Shown piece by piece: positions 33,036 through 43,205 of a stretch of 64,000 bases of DNA; positions within the stretch are counted from its first letter, which is position 1; the number at the start of each line of letters is the position of its first letter. The position numbers and the translations under genes are program-made. Below the pieces are notes generated by a model. That model was given only the letters and a program-made list of their open reading frames with translations. It searched no databases and had not been told where the DNA came from. Source of the DNA: Teratosphaeria epicoccoides (Eukaryota > Ascomycota > Dothideomycetes > Mycosphaerellales > Teratosphaeriaceae); NCBI GenBank assembly GCA_021401465.1, contig JADDMT010000064.1:1-64000 (forward strand). The letters run 5' to 3'.

Positions 33036-34425
33036 GTTTGCTTGATCCACAGAGAAGGGAAGAATAAGATTGCTAAGAATAGGCCAACGAAAGCCCGCGC
33101 CAGACAGGACCAAACGGAAAATAAATGATGGGAGAACAACAGGAAGCACAACCTCACCTGCTTGACGACGCGGTCGGAAGATATATCGATCCATAATCAC
33201 TCGACCGACCGTGGACTCTCACCCCACGCGTGCGGCCTACATATCGAAGGACGTTCTCCTGCCGCCTACGCCGGTATTGCAATGGATGCGATCCCGATTC
33301 TACCAGGCATTACGAAGCTATATCCACAAAATGCTCTCGAGGTGGACGAAAGAAGTAATTGATGCACTCTGCGGCCCGAAATTGCTGACCTCTGACGCCA
33401 ATGAAGTCTTTTGTATCTGCACTTGGCTATTGACGCTGATCGGGATGTGCGCTCTCGCACGTACTCGGTCTATACGAGAGCCGTCATCCCCGACATGTCA
33501 AGTCGAGAGTCATAGGCCGCTAATCGCAGCAACGCCACCGCGGATGCATGATCGACGGCCAAGGAGGACTTGACATGAGCCGTCCAGTCGCTTAGCGCTT
33601 ATCGGGCACAGTCATGTACAGTGAGCGCTGCTGACGAGAATGTAAGTGAACGGACTGACCTGCGATCGGGTGCAAGGCGCGCTATGAGAATGGAGGCGGA
33701 ATCTGCTAATGCATGCACGTTCGGCTCATGGTTGTGGAGATTGAAAAATCGCAAGCGGCCCCGCGTTCGTGCGCATACGATTGCAGTGGGTCGCCTCGTG
33801 GCCTTGGAACCCCCTGGCACACTCCGACAGTCTGCGCAGAAAGCAGAACTGTCAATAGTCCTGCTGGTGAGGCGGCGCCACGTGCGTCTGCAGGTAATCC
33901 GAAAGCCAAGATCATCTTCGATTTGCGAGCGAAGGCATGACATTCATGATCGTGAGCAAATGGGCGGATCGTACAGCACGTAGAGCTCATGCCCTCGACG
34001 TGAACGCAGCAGATGCCTTATGTCTGCAACGCAACGTGCCCGAGATATTTCAGGGATGTTGTGTCCACTCCCGGAGACACCTTTGGACTGTTTTCGGCCT
34101 GTCGGGATCTTCGACGCGTAGACCGATGGAACCCAGCTGCGGATCGACCCACACGACCGGATAGCCGCATAAACACGGCAGCATGCCACGAAAGAGTCGA
34201 AAATGATATGGTTCCGCAACCGCCGCGTGGCCGGGAAACTGCAGCTTCGGGTCCAGCACAACTTCCAAGCACCAGATCCACGGTTTTGAAGATGCGTTGC
34301 CGCGCGGCCTTAGGCCAGAGTCAAACGTCTTCCCGTAGGCAGATTATAGGGTTCGCCATGGTGGACATCATTTTTCTTGCACCGCAACACTTCCTCACGC
34401 TCGTTTGTGCAAACAGAATCACGGC
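33036..34425. other. Intergenic, no gene seen
   Basis: Overlapping frames of up to 120 codons occur on both strands, none with a start, domain or composition that supports a gene. It includes the upstream regions of the laccase (minus) and the small secreted protein (plus). Confidence 0.45.
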
Positions 34426-35085
34426 ATGTTGCTCTCCAACGGCATTGTCGCATGTGCCGCAGCGACTCTGGGCAGCGCCGTTGCCGTACACCAAAAGCGC
34501 GCAAACAGCGTAAGTTTCTGAGCAGAAATCTGAGGTTGGTGACATTGGTTGATGGTGAATAATTCCGCAGACCCTAGGAACATTTTATGCTTATGGCAAA
34601 GGGGGCGCAATGCCGCTCTTCTATGCTGACGGTCAAGCATACCTAGGCTGGAGTGCCCCCCTAGATGCCGTAAAGGCCAGCAACGTAACATGTAGGACCG
34701 CGCAAAGATGCGGCGAGCGATGCCATGCTGATTCTGTGTAGTCGTTGAGGATGATGACGGTAACTGGATCGCCGAGCCGACCGACACAGCTCTCCAGCCG
34801 GACTGGATCACCCCTCGCTTGTTCATCGACACCAGTGCCGGGGCGTTCATCTCAGCTGGCTTCACGGATGAGGCCAACACCAGCATGACGACAAACGGTT
34901 TCAAGATGTTTGGTACACTGGCTATGTGGCATGGTGACAGTGAAACACTCCAATCGTTGTGGTTTGCCGCAAACACCGCACAGGAAGGTCTCTATCATCT
35001 CAAGTGGAATGTGGACAACGCCGTTAAGGACGATGCCAGCCCGGTGACTCTGAAGAATGTACTGTACACCGACCGTGGGCACTAG
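34426..35085 (+). CDS. Small secreted protein, effector-like
   Basis: Three exons, 34426-34509, 34571-34691 and 34742-35085 (introns GTAAGT…CAG and GTAGGA…TAG), give 182 residues. The N-terminus MLLSNGIVACAAATLGSAVA is a signal peptide followed by HQKR, a possible Kex2 propeptide site. The mature part is about 155 residues without Cys, rich in aromatic and acidic residues (GTFYAYGKGGAMPLFYADG, WITPRLFIDTSAG, GLYHLKWNVDN), probably a beta-rich fold. I do not recognise a named domain. The size and signal fit a secreted or cell-wall protein, possibly an effector, but function is unknown. Confidence 0.75.
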
Positions 35086-35302
35086 CTCAGTTCCCTGTTG
35101 GGCGTGGCCGACTCTGCTCATCCGGTGTGGGAGTGTCGTCTTTAGCTCTGGGCCAGTCTCAAACCGGTCTTGTTGTCGCTCCGGTCACCGGTAGCCGGCA
35201 TTACGCTCGGCCTGGCTCGAGCGTCACAAAGGGCTGCCGTCGAAGCTCTGATTAGATAGTGCGCAGCTCGGCTCGTAAACACCAAAGTCCTGCTTCTTAC
35301 AG

Positions 35303-36358
35303 TCAACCAGCCATCAAAGTTCTTACACAACCATGGCATAGGCGACTGCTCTCCGGCGCCTGCCCATCGAGAGGCGCATCACACATCTCACATTGCATTT
35401 CCACCAGCGCCAAAGTCTGCGCCTTCAGCTTGCCACTCGTCTTGACCACATTAGCCACAATTGACGGATACTCCTGTTCCACAGACTCAAAGTATTGCTT
35501 CATGAGGTCGTCAATCGTGGTACTCCTCGTACTGACAGCAGGTCTAAGTCCTTTCGGCAGGAGCAAATCATCTATTGGCGGAACAACCAGTGATGCGAAG
35601 GATGAAATCTCTTTGGTGAGGAGGTCTCGCATCGGATAGTAGAAAGGCAAGCCGTGCAGAGACTGTCCGTCCGCACCAATCCACGGGAGTGTCGAGCCAC
35701 GGCCTTTGGCAGTCGCGGAAAGGGTCTTCTCGGCCAGTTTGGTGGTGCTGTCACCCCAAAGGATGGCTTCGCAGTCCAGAGCTTTGGCTTTTGCGACGAC
35801 GAGTCTGCGGATCAAGATGTACCTTGCATCGGCGCGCGATGTTGACGAGTCAAGAGAAGACAACGCCGATGCTAGGTCGTTTGGTGTCAGGTTTGTCTCG
35901 GCCTCGCCCGCCAGGCTTGGGAACAAATCCCGTGCTCCGCCGACACCCAGAACATCGTCCAGTGGGAATGCCGAGTAAGCGTGCTCGGGATACCGTGCCT
36001 GCAGCTGGTCGAGAAGAGTCAGGGCTGCCTCCTCGCCAGGAGGGTGCACATGGCATACGTGGATATTGAATCCAGTCCTTCCAGTTCGCTCGACTTGTCC
36101 TTTCCGATGCTGGCTGAGGACGTGAAGCAAGACTGTCGATCCAGCACCACACGACCATGGCAGAAGCAGCGTCCGTTCATTGCCGGGATCTGAATGGCGG
36201 ACTCGGAAGCTCTCCATGCGTTTGACTACTTTGGTGCCAACATACTTGACCAAACACGCCCCACAAAGAGGCTCTGTCCGGACTGTGGTTGCCGGCTCAT
36301 CTTCCTGACATCGCCGACAGAAGCGCTCATCAATTGCGAAGGACCTTCTGCCCGGCAT
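35303..36358 (-). CDS. NCS2: Cytoplasmic tRNA 2-thiolation protein 2 (Ncs2/Ctu2)
   Basis: The 351-residue protein has the Ncs2/Ctu2 layout. It starts with a Cys-pair region (RFCRRCQEDEPATTVRTEPLCGACLVKYV). The adenine-nucleotide alpha-hydrolase-like core follows (LLLPWSCGAGSTVLLHVL, replacing the active SGGxDS loop of the partner Ncs6). Then come FNIHVCHVHPPG, a catalytic-like region (AKALDCEAILWGDSTTKLAEKTL) and a C-terminal CEMC…CHGC pair that may bind zinc. With Ncs6/Ctu1 it forms the complex that adds the 2-thio group to wobble uridine of tRNA Lys, Glu and Gln. The first ATG in frame is used; an upstream exon cannot be excluded. It runs divergently from NHA1. Confidence 0.88.
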   Translation of the reverse strand: MPGRRSFAIDERFCRRCQEDEPATTVRTEPLCGACLVKYVGTKVVKRMESFRVRHSDPGNERTLLLPWSCGAGSTVLLHVLSQHRKGQVERTGRTGFNIHVCHVHPPGEEAALTLLDQLQARYPEHAYSAFPLDDVLGVGGARDLFPSLAGEAETNLTPNDLASALSSLDSSTSRADARYILIRRLVVAKAKALDCEAILWGDSTTKLAEKTLSATAKGRGSTLPWIGADGQSLHGLPFYYPMRDLLTKEISSFASLVVPPIDDLLLPKGLRPAVSTRSTTIDDLMKQYFESVEQEYPSIVANVVKTSGKLKAQTLALVEMQCEMCDAPLDGQAPESSRLCHGCVRTLMAG

Positions 36359-36681
36359 TGCTGCGCGTCGACGCTCTTGATCGTGGAATATCGGCGGAGG
36401 GTGATGTAGGGTGTGCGAGTGGTTGCCTTAGTCATCGGGCCGGCTTGCCGTCTTGGCGACGTGGCGCTGGGTTGTTGTGACTTGCGTCGCGCGTGCGCTC
36501 AGGCCTTGAACCCGACCGTGTACGATTGACATGAATCAGGCTCGAGATTGACTGCGAGCAGAACGCAGCTAACTTAGGTAAGTCATCAGCAGCGCTGCGA
36601 CCGACAAGTGTCATGATTATTCCAGCACGCATGCACTGTTAGCGCGAACACCGAAAATCCGCCAATTTAAAGTGGAACGCC

Positions 36682-36853
36682 CCTGGCATTTCTTTCCTGG
36701 TCATCCGCATCATCATTGTTTGTGCCTTCTCCGCCGGTAGCATTCGTCGCGCTGCTACTACGACATCCTGTGCATTTCCTCCCTCCCTTCGTCACATGTC
36801 GTCGACCAGATCGACATTCTTTCCGAGGAGAGTCCGATATCATCTGACTTGGC
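36682..36853. promoter_or_regulatory. Two GCCARG (PacC-type) motifs upstream of NHA1
   Basis: CCTGGC at 36682-36687 and CTTGGC at 36848-36853 are minus-strand copies of GCCARG, the core that PacC binds. They lie 490 and 320 bp before the NHA1 start, in the divergent region shared with NCS2. Sodium exporters are known alkaline-induced genes in other fungi. Single hexamers are weak evidence. Confidence 0.35.
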
Positions 36854-37174
36854 TCACAGCATCAACCTTGCCGAGGCTCTGCCGTCGAAGCGTCTTCGTC
36901 CGAATTGTCTTCGTCCGAATAACGCTATCTTTACAACCTGTCTTCGCCAATTGAGGCTTGAGGGAGCGGCGACTGGGCGCACCCGTGACAATTTATGCAT
37001 TCGATTGCAGGATTTTGTTCTCTCGCCCGCATCGCAGCTGCGGAAACGTACGATACACGGCTGACAATCTACCCGACCTAGGACGTCGGTTATTGAGAAG
37101 TCACCTCTGGGAAAGGATCGGATAGAGGGTCCAACTGTCGTTGACGAGACGGAAAGGAGAATTAGCAGGCGACA

Positions 37175-40100
37175 ATGGCGTGGGAACAGCTGGCTGTAAA
37201 CAAACCGCATCTGGTATACATCATCTTGGGAGGCTTCACGAGCCTGTTCATGTTATGCTCGTCAGTCATCAAGGAAAGACTATACATTGGCGAGGCTACG
37301 GTTGCCACCATCTGCGGCATCATCTTTGGTCCTCACGCGGCGAACCTGATCAATCCGCTCAGTTGGGGCAATACCGATCAGATCACTCTGGAGTTCTCCC
37401 GCATTGTGTTGGTCGTGCAATGTTTCGCTGTGGGAGTCGAACTGCCGAAGGCATACATGGAGAGGCATTGGCGTTCCGTAACACTCTTGCTGGTACCGGT
37501 CATGACATTCGGCTGGCTGATCACAAGTCTGTTCATCTGGGCATTCTTTCACCCGTCCCTCAACTGGCTGGACAGTCTATGTGTCGCTGCTTGCGTTACT
37601 GCCACGGATCCAGTCTTGGCCTCGTCGGTCGTCGGCAAAGGCAAGTTTGCAAAGCGTGTACCGAAACACCTTCGAGATCTGCTATCTGCCGAATCCGGAT
37701 GCAACGATGGCATGGCATTTCCTTTCGTCTATCTGGCGCTCTACTTGATCAAGTATCGACCAGATGCAAATCAGGTTGCTCTGCACTGGATTTGCGTTAC
37801 CATTCTGTACGAATGTATTTTCGGCGCCGTCTATGGTGTCATACTCGGCTATATTGCGCGACGTGCCATCAGATATGCGCACGAGAAGGATTGGGTGGAT
37901 CGAGAGTCTTTTCTCGTGTTCTACTTTGTTCTTGCATTGTTCTGCGCTGGATCTGGTTCGATTTTGGGTATCGACGACTTGCTGGTTGGGTTTGCCTGCG
38001 GTGTCGGCTTCAGTAATGACGGATGGTTCACGGAGAAGACCGAAGAATCCCACGTGTCCAACGTTATCGATCTGCTGATCAACTTAGCCTTCTTCGTCTA
38101 CTTCGGAACAATCATCCCGTGGGCACAATTCAACGTCGGCTTGTACAATCTTGATGCTTGGCGACTTATCGTAATCGGCTTGCTAGTTCTCTTCTTCCGA
38201 CGCATACCCATTATGATGGCATTGAAACCGGTTATTCCGGACATTAAGACATGGCGGGAGGCATTGTTTGCTGGCCACTTTGGGCCCATTGGTGTGGGCG
38301 CGATTTTCGTCGCGATTCTGGCGAGAGGCGAACTGGAGACAAAGTACGAGTCCACCACACCGCTTCCTGAGATACCGGCGGACCCCAATTTCCCTCATCG
38401 GAACATCATCTACACGATCTGGCCAATCACAACGTTTCTTGTTATTTGCTCGATCGTGGTACATGGCTCATCTATCGCAGTCTTCACTTTAGGGAAGCAT
38501 ATCAACACCCTGACATTGACTATGAGTTACACCCAGGCGAATGACCAGGGACCATCATGGATGGATCGGCTACCACGCATACAATCTCGTTCGAAGAGTA
38601 GTATGTCTATCGGACGTTCGGATTCTGAGATCGACGAAAAGGAGAATGCAGGGTTCCCACCTGGTACACTCGGACCCATCGGCGCACCCGGCACCTTTCT
38701 CCGTAGGCAGAAGGAAGAAGACAACCCAAGTCGTGCACAGTCTCGTGCGTCTAGCAGGCATAGATCAAGACGGAGCAGGAGATTCGACTATGGTGAGGGA
38801 CCCGGTGGCCCGATCAGTCAGTCCGCAATCGCACCCGTGTCGCGACAAGACAGCGAGGAGCCATGGACTCGCAGCGACTCAGACACACTAGCAGCAAAAA
38901 GTGAATCGCCACCGGGTCGCGAGAAGCAGAACCACGACGAGGAGAAGCCTGATGTGGGTCCCGAGCCTGAAACCGGTGAGCCTGTCGTACCTGATTCTGG
39001 TGAGATTTTCGAAGAGGGCGACGACACAGTTTACGAGGATGAAGAAGGAAATGTTCTGGCTGTTGAAAGGAGCGAGCTGGAGCACTCACCAGAAGGGAGA
39101 AGAAATCGCGAGTACTTTGAGAAGCAAGAAGGCAAGCGCTTGATGCATCAAGATGACGCTGACAAGAATCACGGTGTCGCGGCAACGAAGGATGCACCAG
39201 AACGTGACCAAGCAGACAAGGCGAAGGATGAGATCCAAAAGGCTGAACACGCGGTCAAAGATACTGCCGAGCGACCAGGTAGACGATGGCGCGAGGGGCT
39301 TGACAAGATGGGCTCCATGGCTGGCTTTCGCAGTGCCGGAGCCGGAAAGGCTGCAAAGCTAAAGGCCGAGGATAAGAAGCGCGGTCCTGCTCGTGCGTAC
39401 CAGTACGGCAACACCATCATCGTTGAAGACGAGGATGGCGAGGTCATCAAGAAGTACGAGATTCCGGTTCCCAACCGCAATGAAGGAGGCGCACCTGATC
39501 CTGGCAGGCCCGAGCATCGCATCGGGCGAATGGGGAAGATGCTTGGTCTAGGTGGCAAGCACGGGAAGGCTGAGGGTGGCGACCCGGGTCCATCGAAACC
39601 GAGAGCTGTCAGGAGACAGGAGCAGGCCCGCGCTGACGAGGAGGATGATTCTCGCCTGCGATTCACGATCACCAGTGGTGGCCAACGCATGAGCAAGGCA
39701 GACTTCATCAGCCGGATCAGTAAGATGGATCCTAAAACTCGTGCGCAGGCCGTGGAGAACAGCGATGCGCCAGAAAAGGTCAAGCGTGAGGCGCGGACTG
39801 ATGCTCGTGAGCAAGCTGCAGCGTCCAGCGGCAGTGGTGGCAAGAGCAGTCCAGCTGTCCCCGTCATCAACGAAGAGTCTAATGCTGCTTTGCATCCTAC
39901 GAGTAGCCATGAGGATGGTGACATGAAGCTGGTGGATTCGAACGATCAGGCAGTACCTTTCCACGACGTTTCGACTGAGCTGCGAAAGTACCAGATGCAG
40001 TCCGGGGAGACGGCGGCTGAGCGTCGCCGTAGGCAGGCGTTGCAAGACCAGACCGCAGACGAAGACTCTGACGATGACGGTACAGAGCGTGTGCCTCCAG

Positions 40101-40360
40101 CAAGACAGAACACTGATCACCTCTCTCCTCCTTCACGGCATCACCACCGGCATTACAGTGGCGGCGAGACTGCAGCCGAAAGGCGGCGGCGAGAGGGCGC
40201 GCTAGGTCTGCGCGAGCAGGAGGAGAGCGACAGCGACGAGGACGAGCAGCCGAGACAGGCGCCACAGGCGAGAGGAATCAGGTTTGCTGATGAAGCAAAT
40301 CCTAGGCAAGAGGGTAGCAGGCAGAGTACATTGAGGTGGGGACGCAACGTCGGGAGGTAG
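37175..40360 (+). CDS. NHA1: Plasma-membrane Na+(K+)/H+ antiporter Nha1
   Basis: A single exon encodes 1061 residues. The first 450 residues form about 12 membrane helices of the CPA1 antiporter fold, with the ion-binding motifs ATDPVLASSVVGKG and ESGCNDGMAFPF. The helix GHFGPIGVGAIFVAILARGE is typical of fungal Nha1. The remaining 600 residues are a long hydrophilic cytoplasmic tail rich in Ser, Arg, Asp and Glu, with a short conserved block YQYGNTIIVEDEDGEVIKKYEIP. Nha1 exports Na+ and K+ in exchange for protons and adjusts cytosolic pH and cell volume; the tail regulates activity. Start: ATG 37175, in context GACAATGG. The tail contains two copies of SGETAAERRRR. Confidence 0.95.
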   Translation: MAWEQLAVNKPHLVYIILGGFTSLFMLCSSVIKERLYIGEATVATICGIIFGPHAANLINPLSWGNTDQITLEFSRIVLVVQCFAVGVELPKAYMERHWRSVTLLLVPVMTFGWLITSLFIWAFFHPSLNWLDSLCVAACVTATDPVLASSVVGKGKFAKRVPKHLRDLLSAESGCNDGMAFPFVYLALYLIKYRPDANQVALHWICVTILYECIFGAVYGVILGYIARRAIRYAHEKDWVDRESFLVFYFVLALFCAGSGSILGIDDLLVGFACGVGFSNDGWFTEKTEESHVSNVIDLLINLAFFVYFGTIIPWAQFNVGLYNLDAWRLIVIGLLVLFFRRIPIMMALKPVIPDIKTWREALFAGHFGPIGVGAIFVAILARGELETKYESTTPLPEIPADPNFPHRNIIYTIWPITTFLVICSIVVHGSSIAVFTLGKHINTLTLTMSYTQANDQGPSWMDRLPRIQSRSKSSMSIGRSDSEIDEKENAGFPPGTLGPIGAPGTFLRRQKEEDNPSRAQSRASSRHRSRRSRRFDYGEGPGGPISQSAIAPVSRQDSEEPWTRSDSDTLAAKSESPPGREKQNHDEEKPDVGPEPETGEPVVPDSGEIFEEGDDTVYEDEEGNVLAVERSELEHSPEGRRNREYFEKQEGKRLMHQDDADKNHGVAATKDAPERDQADKAKDEIQKAEHAVKDTAERPGRRWREGLDKMGSMAGFRSAGAGKAAKLKAEDKKRGPARAYQYGNTIIVEDEDGEVIKKYEIPVPNRNEGGAPDPGRPEHRIGRMGKMLGLGGKHGKAEGGDPGPSKPRAVRRQEQARADEEDDSRLRFTITSGGQRMSKADFISRISKMDPKTRAQAVENSDAPEKVKREARTDAREQAAASSGSGGKSSPAVPVINEESNAALHPTSSHEDGDMKLVDSNDQAVPFHDVSTELRKYQMQSGETAAERRRRQALQDQTADEDSDDDGTERVPPARQNTDHLSPPSRHHHRHYSGGETAAERRRREGALGLREQEESDSDEDEQPRQAPQARGIRFADEANPRQEGSRQSTLRWGRNVGR

Positions 40361-41075
40361 CAGTGACTGAGGCATTTTTGAAGCGCATCGTTGACACATA
40401 TCGGGTGGGCAGGCAATTGCCTCTTAGCGCGGCGCTTTGGAGTCGAGTGAACATCCCCTGACCGCTGGAGCAGCTTCGTAGTCAACCGTACTGTAGCAGT
40501 CGGCAATCTGGTGTTCTACAGTGGGGGTGTGGACAGGCTTTCTGGTGGCTCGTGCTTATGCGAGCCTAAGGCGTCCCGCGAGTCATAAGTTTTGGCTCAA
40601 ATGCTTGATTAGCGGCAGACCTTACGACTGATAGATCTTTGCGAAACCACATTCCCCCCCCTATACATCTCCCCCAGCCAGCAGCGAGGCTGTGCTTGAA
40701 TCGATTTGCAAAGTAGCTTGGACATCTTTCGTCACATAATATACGCTGTCAGGCGATCGATTGGCTCTGTTGCCCCTTCAGCTCGGTTGACCCGCATCGC
40801 TCACTAGCGGCCCTCGCCCGCCGCTTAAGGGGCCCCTCGGACGGTGGTGGATGTGCAGGTGGGAGCGGCAGTGCGCCGTCAACAAGGAACATTTTCCAAA
40901 CATACCTTGTCTCTTGGCTGATCCGGCGCTTCCTGAATTGACGCGGGTGAAGGAAACCGGAGCGCTCTTGCGGTAATCCGGCTCAGCAAGAACCCCCGGC
41001 CCTCTGCCGAAATCGAGTCCCGCTTGGGAGCCAGCGTAGACTCCGACTACACAGAAATAAAGTCGTCAGCGAGAT
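40361..41075. other. Intergenic, probable leader of the FHA-RING gene
   Basis: No gene is recognised. A GC-rich stretch around 40800-40860 and a possible 5' leader precede the ATG at 41076. Confidence 0.5.
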
Positions 41076-42770
41076 ATGCTCGGGTCTTCAACGCCCACGC
41101 AAGCCACTACGGCCACCATTGCTGCATCTGCGACGCCTTCATCTCCGACAAGATCCAGCCGGCTGCGAGGCCTCTCGTACCTGCGAAGTTACACGCACAA
41201 CCACCTGCACAACCACTTGGCGGTTAGCAGCACGAGCACGCCACGTTCCGAAGCTCCTACCCTCGCGAGATCAGTCTCATCGCCCGGGGGCCCTCCTGGG
41301 GAGCCTCCAAGCGCAGAGACATCGCACATTCAGAGCGCAGAGAACGGGTGGGTTCCGCGAGCACAGGCTCCGACAGCGACAACCCCGGCAGTCGCCTCGA
41401 GGGATGGTACAGACTACACAAGCCCCATGACGCGAAATAGAGCCGCGACTGCTCTAGGCCCCACGCCAGTCCGCCAGGCTCCAGCACGATCCTCTGGCGA
41501 CATGCAACCCGGCTCAAGCACCTCAGCTCCAGCCGCTGGTGCGCAGAGCAAGGAGACGCTGCCTACAATTCGGTTCATACCACACGTCGAGGCTCGCTCA
41601 GGCCGGCCTTCGTTGACGTTCACTACCATCTCCCGCACGCTCGAATCGCCGCACAGCATTGTGCGCGTCGGACGTTATTCCGAACGCGACAACACCGCAC
41701 CAAGTGATCCTCACATCCTGCCTGTTGGTTTCAAGAGCAAGGTTGTGTCACGGCGACACTGCGAGTTCTGGTGCACGAACAGACAGTGGCACATCAAAGA
41801 CGTTAAGAGTTCGAGTGGGACGTTCTTGAATCATGTAAGGCTTAGCCCACCAGGCCAGGAGAGTAGGCCTTTCCCGGTGAACGACGGCGATGTGGTGCAA
41901 TTAGGTATCGATTTCAAGGGAGGCGAAGAGGTAATATTCCGCTGTGTGAAGATAAGAGTGCAGTGTAATCGCGGCTGGCAAAAGAGTCTCAACGCGTTCA
42001 ACACATCGGCGCATAAGAGAATACTGAAGAGCGCGGGAATAAAGAGCAAAGGCAAGGGTCGGGACTCGGATGCTGCGTCTGTCAACAGCTCGTCAGAATG
42101 CTCGATCTGTTTAAACCCAGTCGCTCCCTGCCAAGCTCTGTTCGTGGCACCGTGCAGTCACGTCTGGCACTACAAGTGCGTCAGAAGCCTGATACAGTCG
42201 ATCAATTACCCGAACTTCTGCTGTCCGAATTGTCGCTTCATCGCTGACCTGGAGGCGGATGTCGAGCCTCCAGAAGACTTGGACGAGGATGGATTCGAGA
42301 TGCTGAGTGATGAAGATGAAGAGCAAGCAGAAGAGGTTTCAAACGGGGCGGAGGATGTAAATTCAGGATCGTCGAGTGAGGACGAGACGCATGACAGAGC
42401 CAAGCAGTCGTCACAAAGTTCGAGTGCCAATAGACGCGCCAAGACTTCCGACGAGGAGTTGGCCGGCGCGTTGAGCAAAACGTCTTTGAAGTGCAACAAG
42501 GACAACAACAGCCATCTATCGCCAAACGACGCATTAGCAACGCCGTCTGCGGGCCCCAGTTATGGCTCACAACCGCTAACGATAGCGACACCTGCTCGAC
42601 GAGATCAAGTTTCAAGCGAGCTGCTGGGGGCGAGATCAGCTACCCCGACGACTGTCACGCAGTTTGCTTTGGCTGCAGGCGTGATGGGAGAGGGTGATCA
42701 CGGCCCTATGACGCCTACCAATGACGCAGGGCCGTTTGTCTTCGACGGAAGGGAGGAGAATCGAGATTGA
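41076..42770 (+). CDS. FHA-RING E3 ubiquitin ligase, Dma1/Dma2 type
   Basis: The 564-residue protein has a long disordered Ser/Thr/Pro-rich N-terminus and an FHA domain from about 190 to 300 (VGRYSERD, SKVVSRRHCEFWC, KSSSGTFLNHVRL, GDVVQLGIDF). A RING finger follows from about 345 to 390 (CSICLNPVAPCQALFVAPCSHVWHYKC … FCCPNCR). A Glu/Asp/Ser-rich tail ends the protein. This order is that of yeast Dma1/Dma2 and fission yeast Dma1, which ubiquitinate septin-ring and spindle-checkpoint targets recognised as phospho-Thr peptides. All RING Cys/His ligands are visible. It is a single exon. Confidence 0.9.
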   Translation: MLGSSTPTQATTATIAASATPSSPTRSSRLRGLSYLRSYTHNHLHNHLAVSSTSTPRSEAPTLARSVSSPGGPPGEPPSAETSHIQSAENGWVPRAQAPTATTPAVASRDGTDYTSPMTRNRAATALGPTPVRQAPARSSGDMQPGSSTSAPAAGAQSKETLPTIRFIPHVEARSGRPSLTFTTISRTLESPHSIVRVGRYSERDNTAPSDPHILPVGFKSKVVSRRHCEFWCTNRQWHIKDVKSSSGTFLNHVRLSPPGQESRPFPVNDGDVVQLGIDFKGGEEVIFRCVKIRVQCNRGWQKSLNAFNTSAHKRILKSAGIKSKGKGRDSDAASVNSSSECSICLNPVAPCQALFVAPCSHVWHYKCVRSLIQSINYPNFCCPNCRFIADLEADVEPPEDLDEDGFEMLSDEDEEQAEEVSNGAEDVNSGSSSEDETHDRAKQSSQSSSANRRAKTSDEELAGALSKTSLKCNKDNNSHLSPNDALATPSAGPSYGSQPLTIATPARRDQVSSELLGARSATPTTVTQFALAAGVMGEGDHGPMTPTNDAGPFVFDGREENRD

Positions 42771-43205
42771 TGGCTGCAGTGCGTCATGAGGAGGTTTTTG
42801 GGAGGTCAGCAAGCATGTTTTAGCGATTGTTGGTACAAATTTCGGCGCAACGCGATTCACAGATTACCTCTCCGGGAGGCAGCTGGTTATATGTGATGGT
42901 TGATGATATGCTGTGCGCGCGCAGAGTATGTATGAGGAAACGAGATTAATGTGTCTTTTCTCCTCTAAAGCCCTCAACACTTGCCGCAATACGCAACGGC
43001 CGATGGTCATTCTGAGGAGCTGCCATGTCCAGGTCTAGCACATTGTTGCAGTATTGGATTATCTCGTGATTTGCCGACACCGACCCCCGGCGCACCGAAC
43101 CGAACACGGCCCGAGCCGCGACTTTCTTGCAAGGAAATCTGGAAAATGCCTCTATTCACTGATCAAGTTTCATCATCTCCTCGCTTCACCCCACGGCCAG
43201 TCAAG
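42771..43205. other. Intergenic, leader of alpha-MPP
   Basis: The frame of the next gene is open back to about 42981 but carries no targeting sequence before the ATGs at 43146 and 43206. Confidence 0.5.
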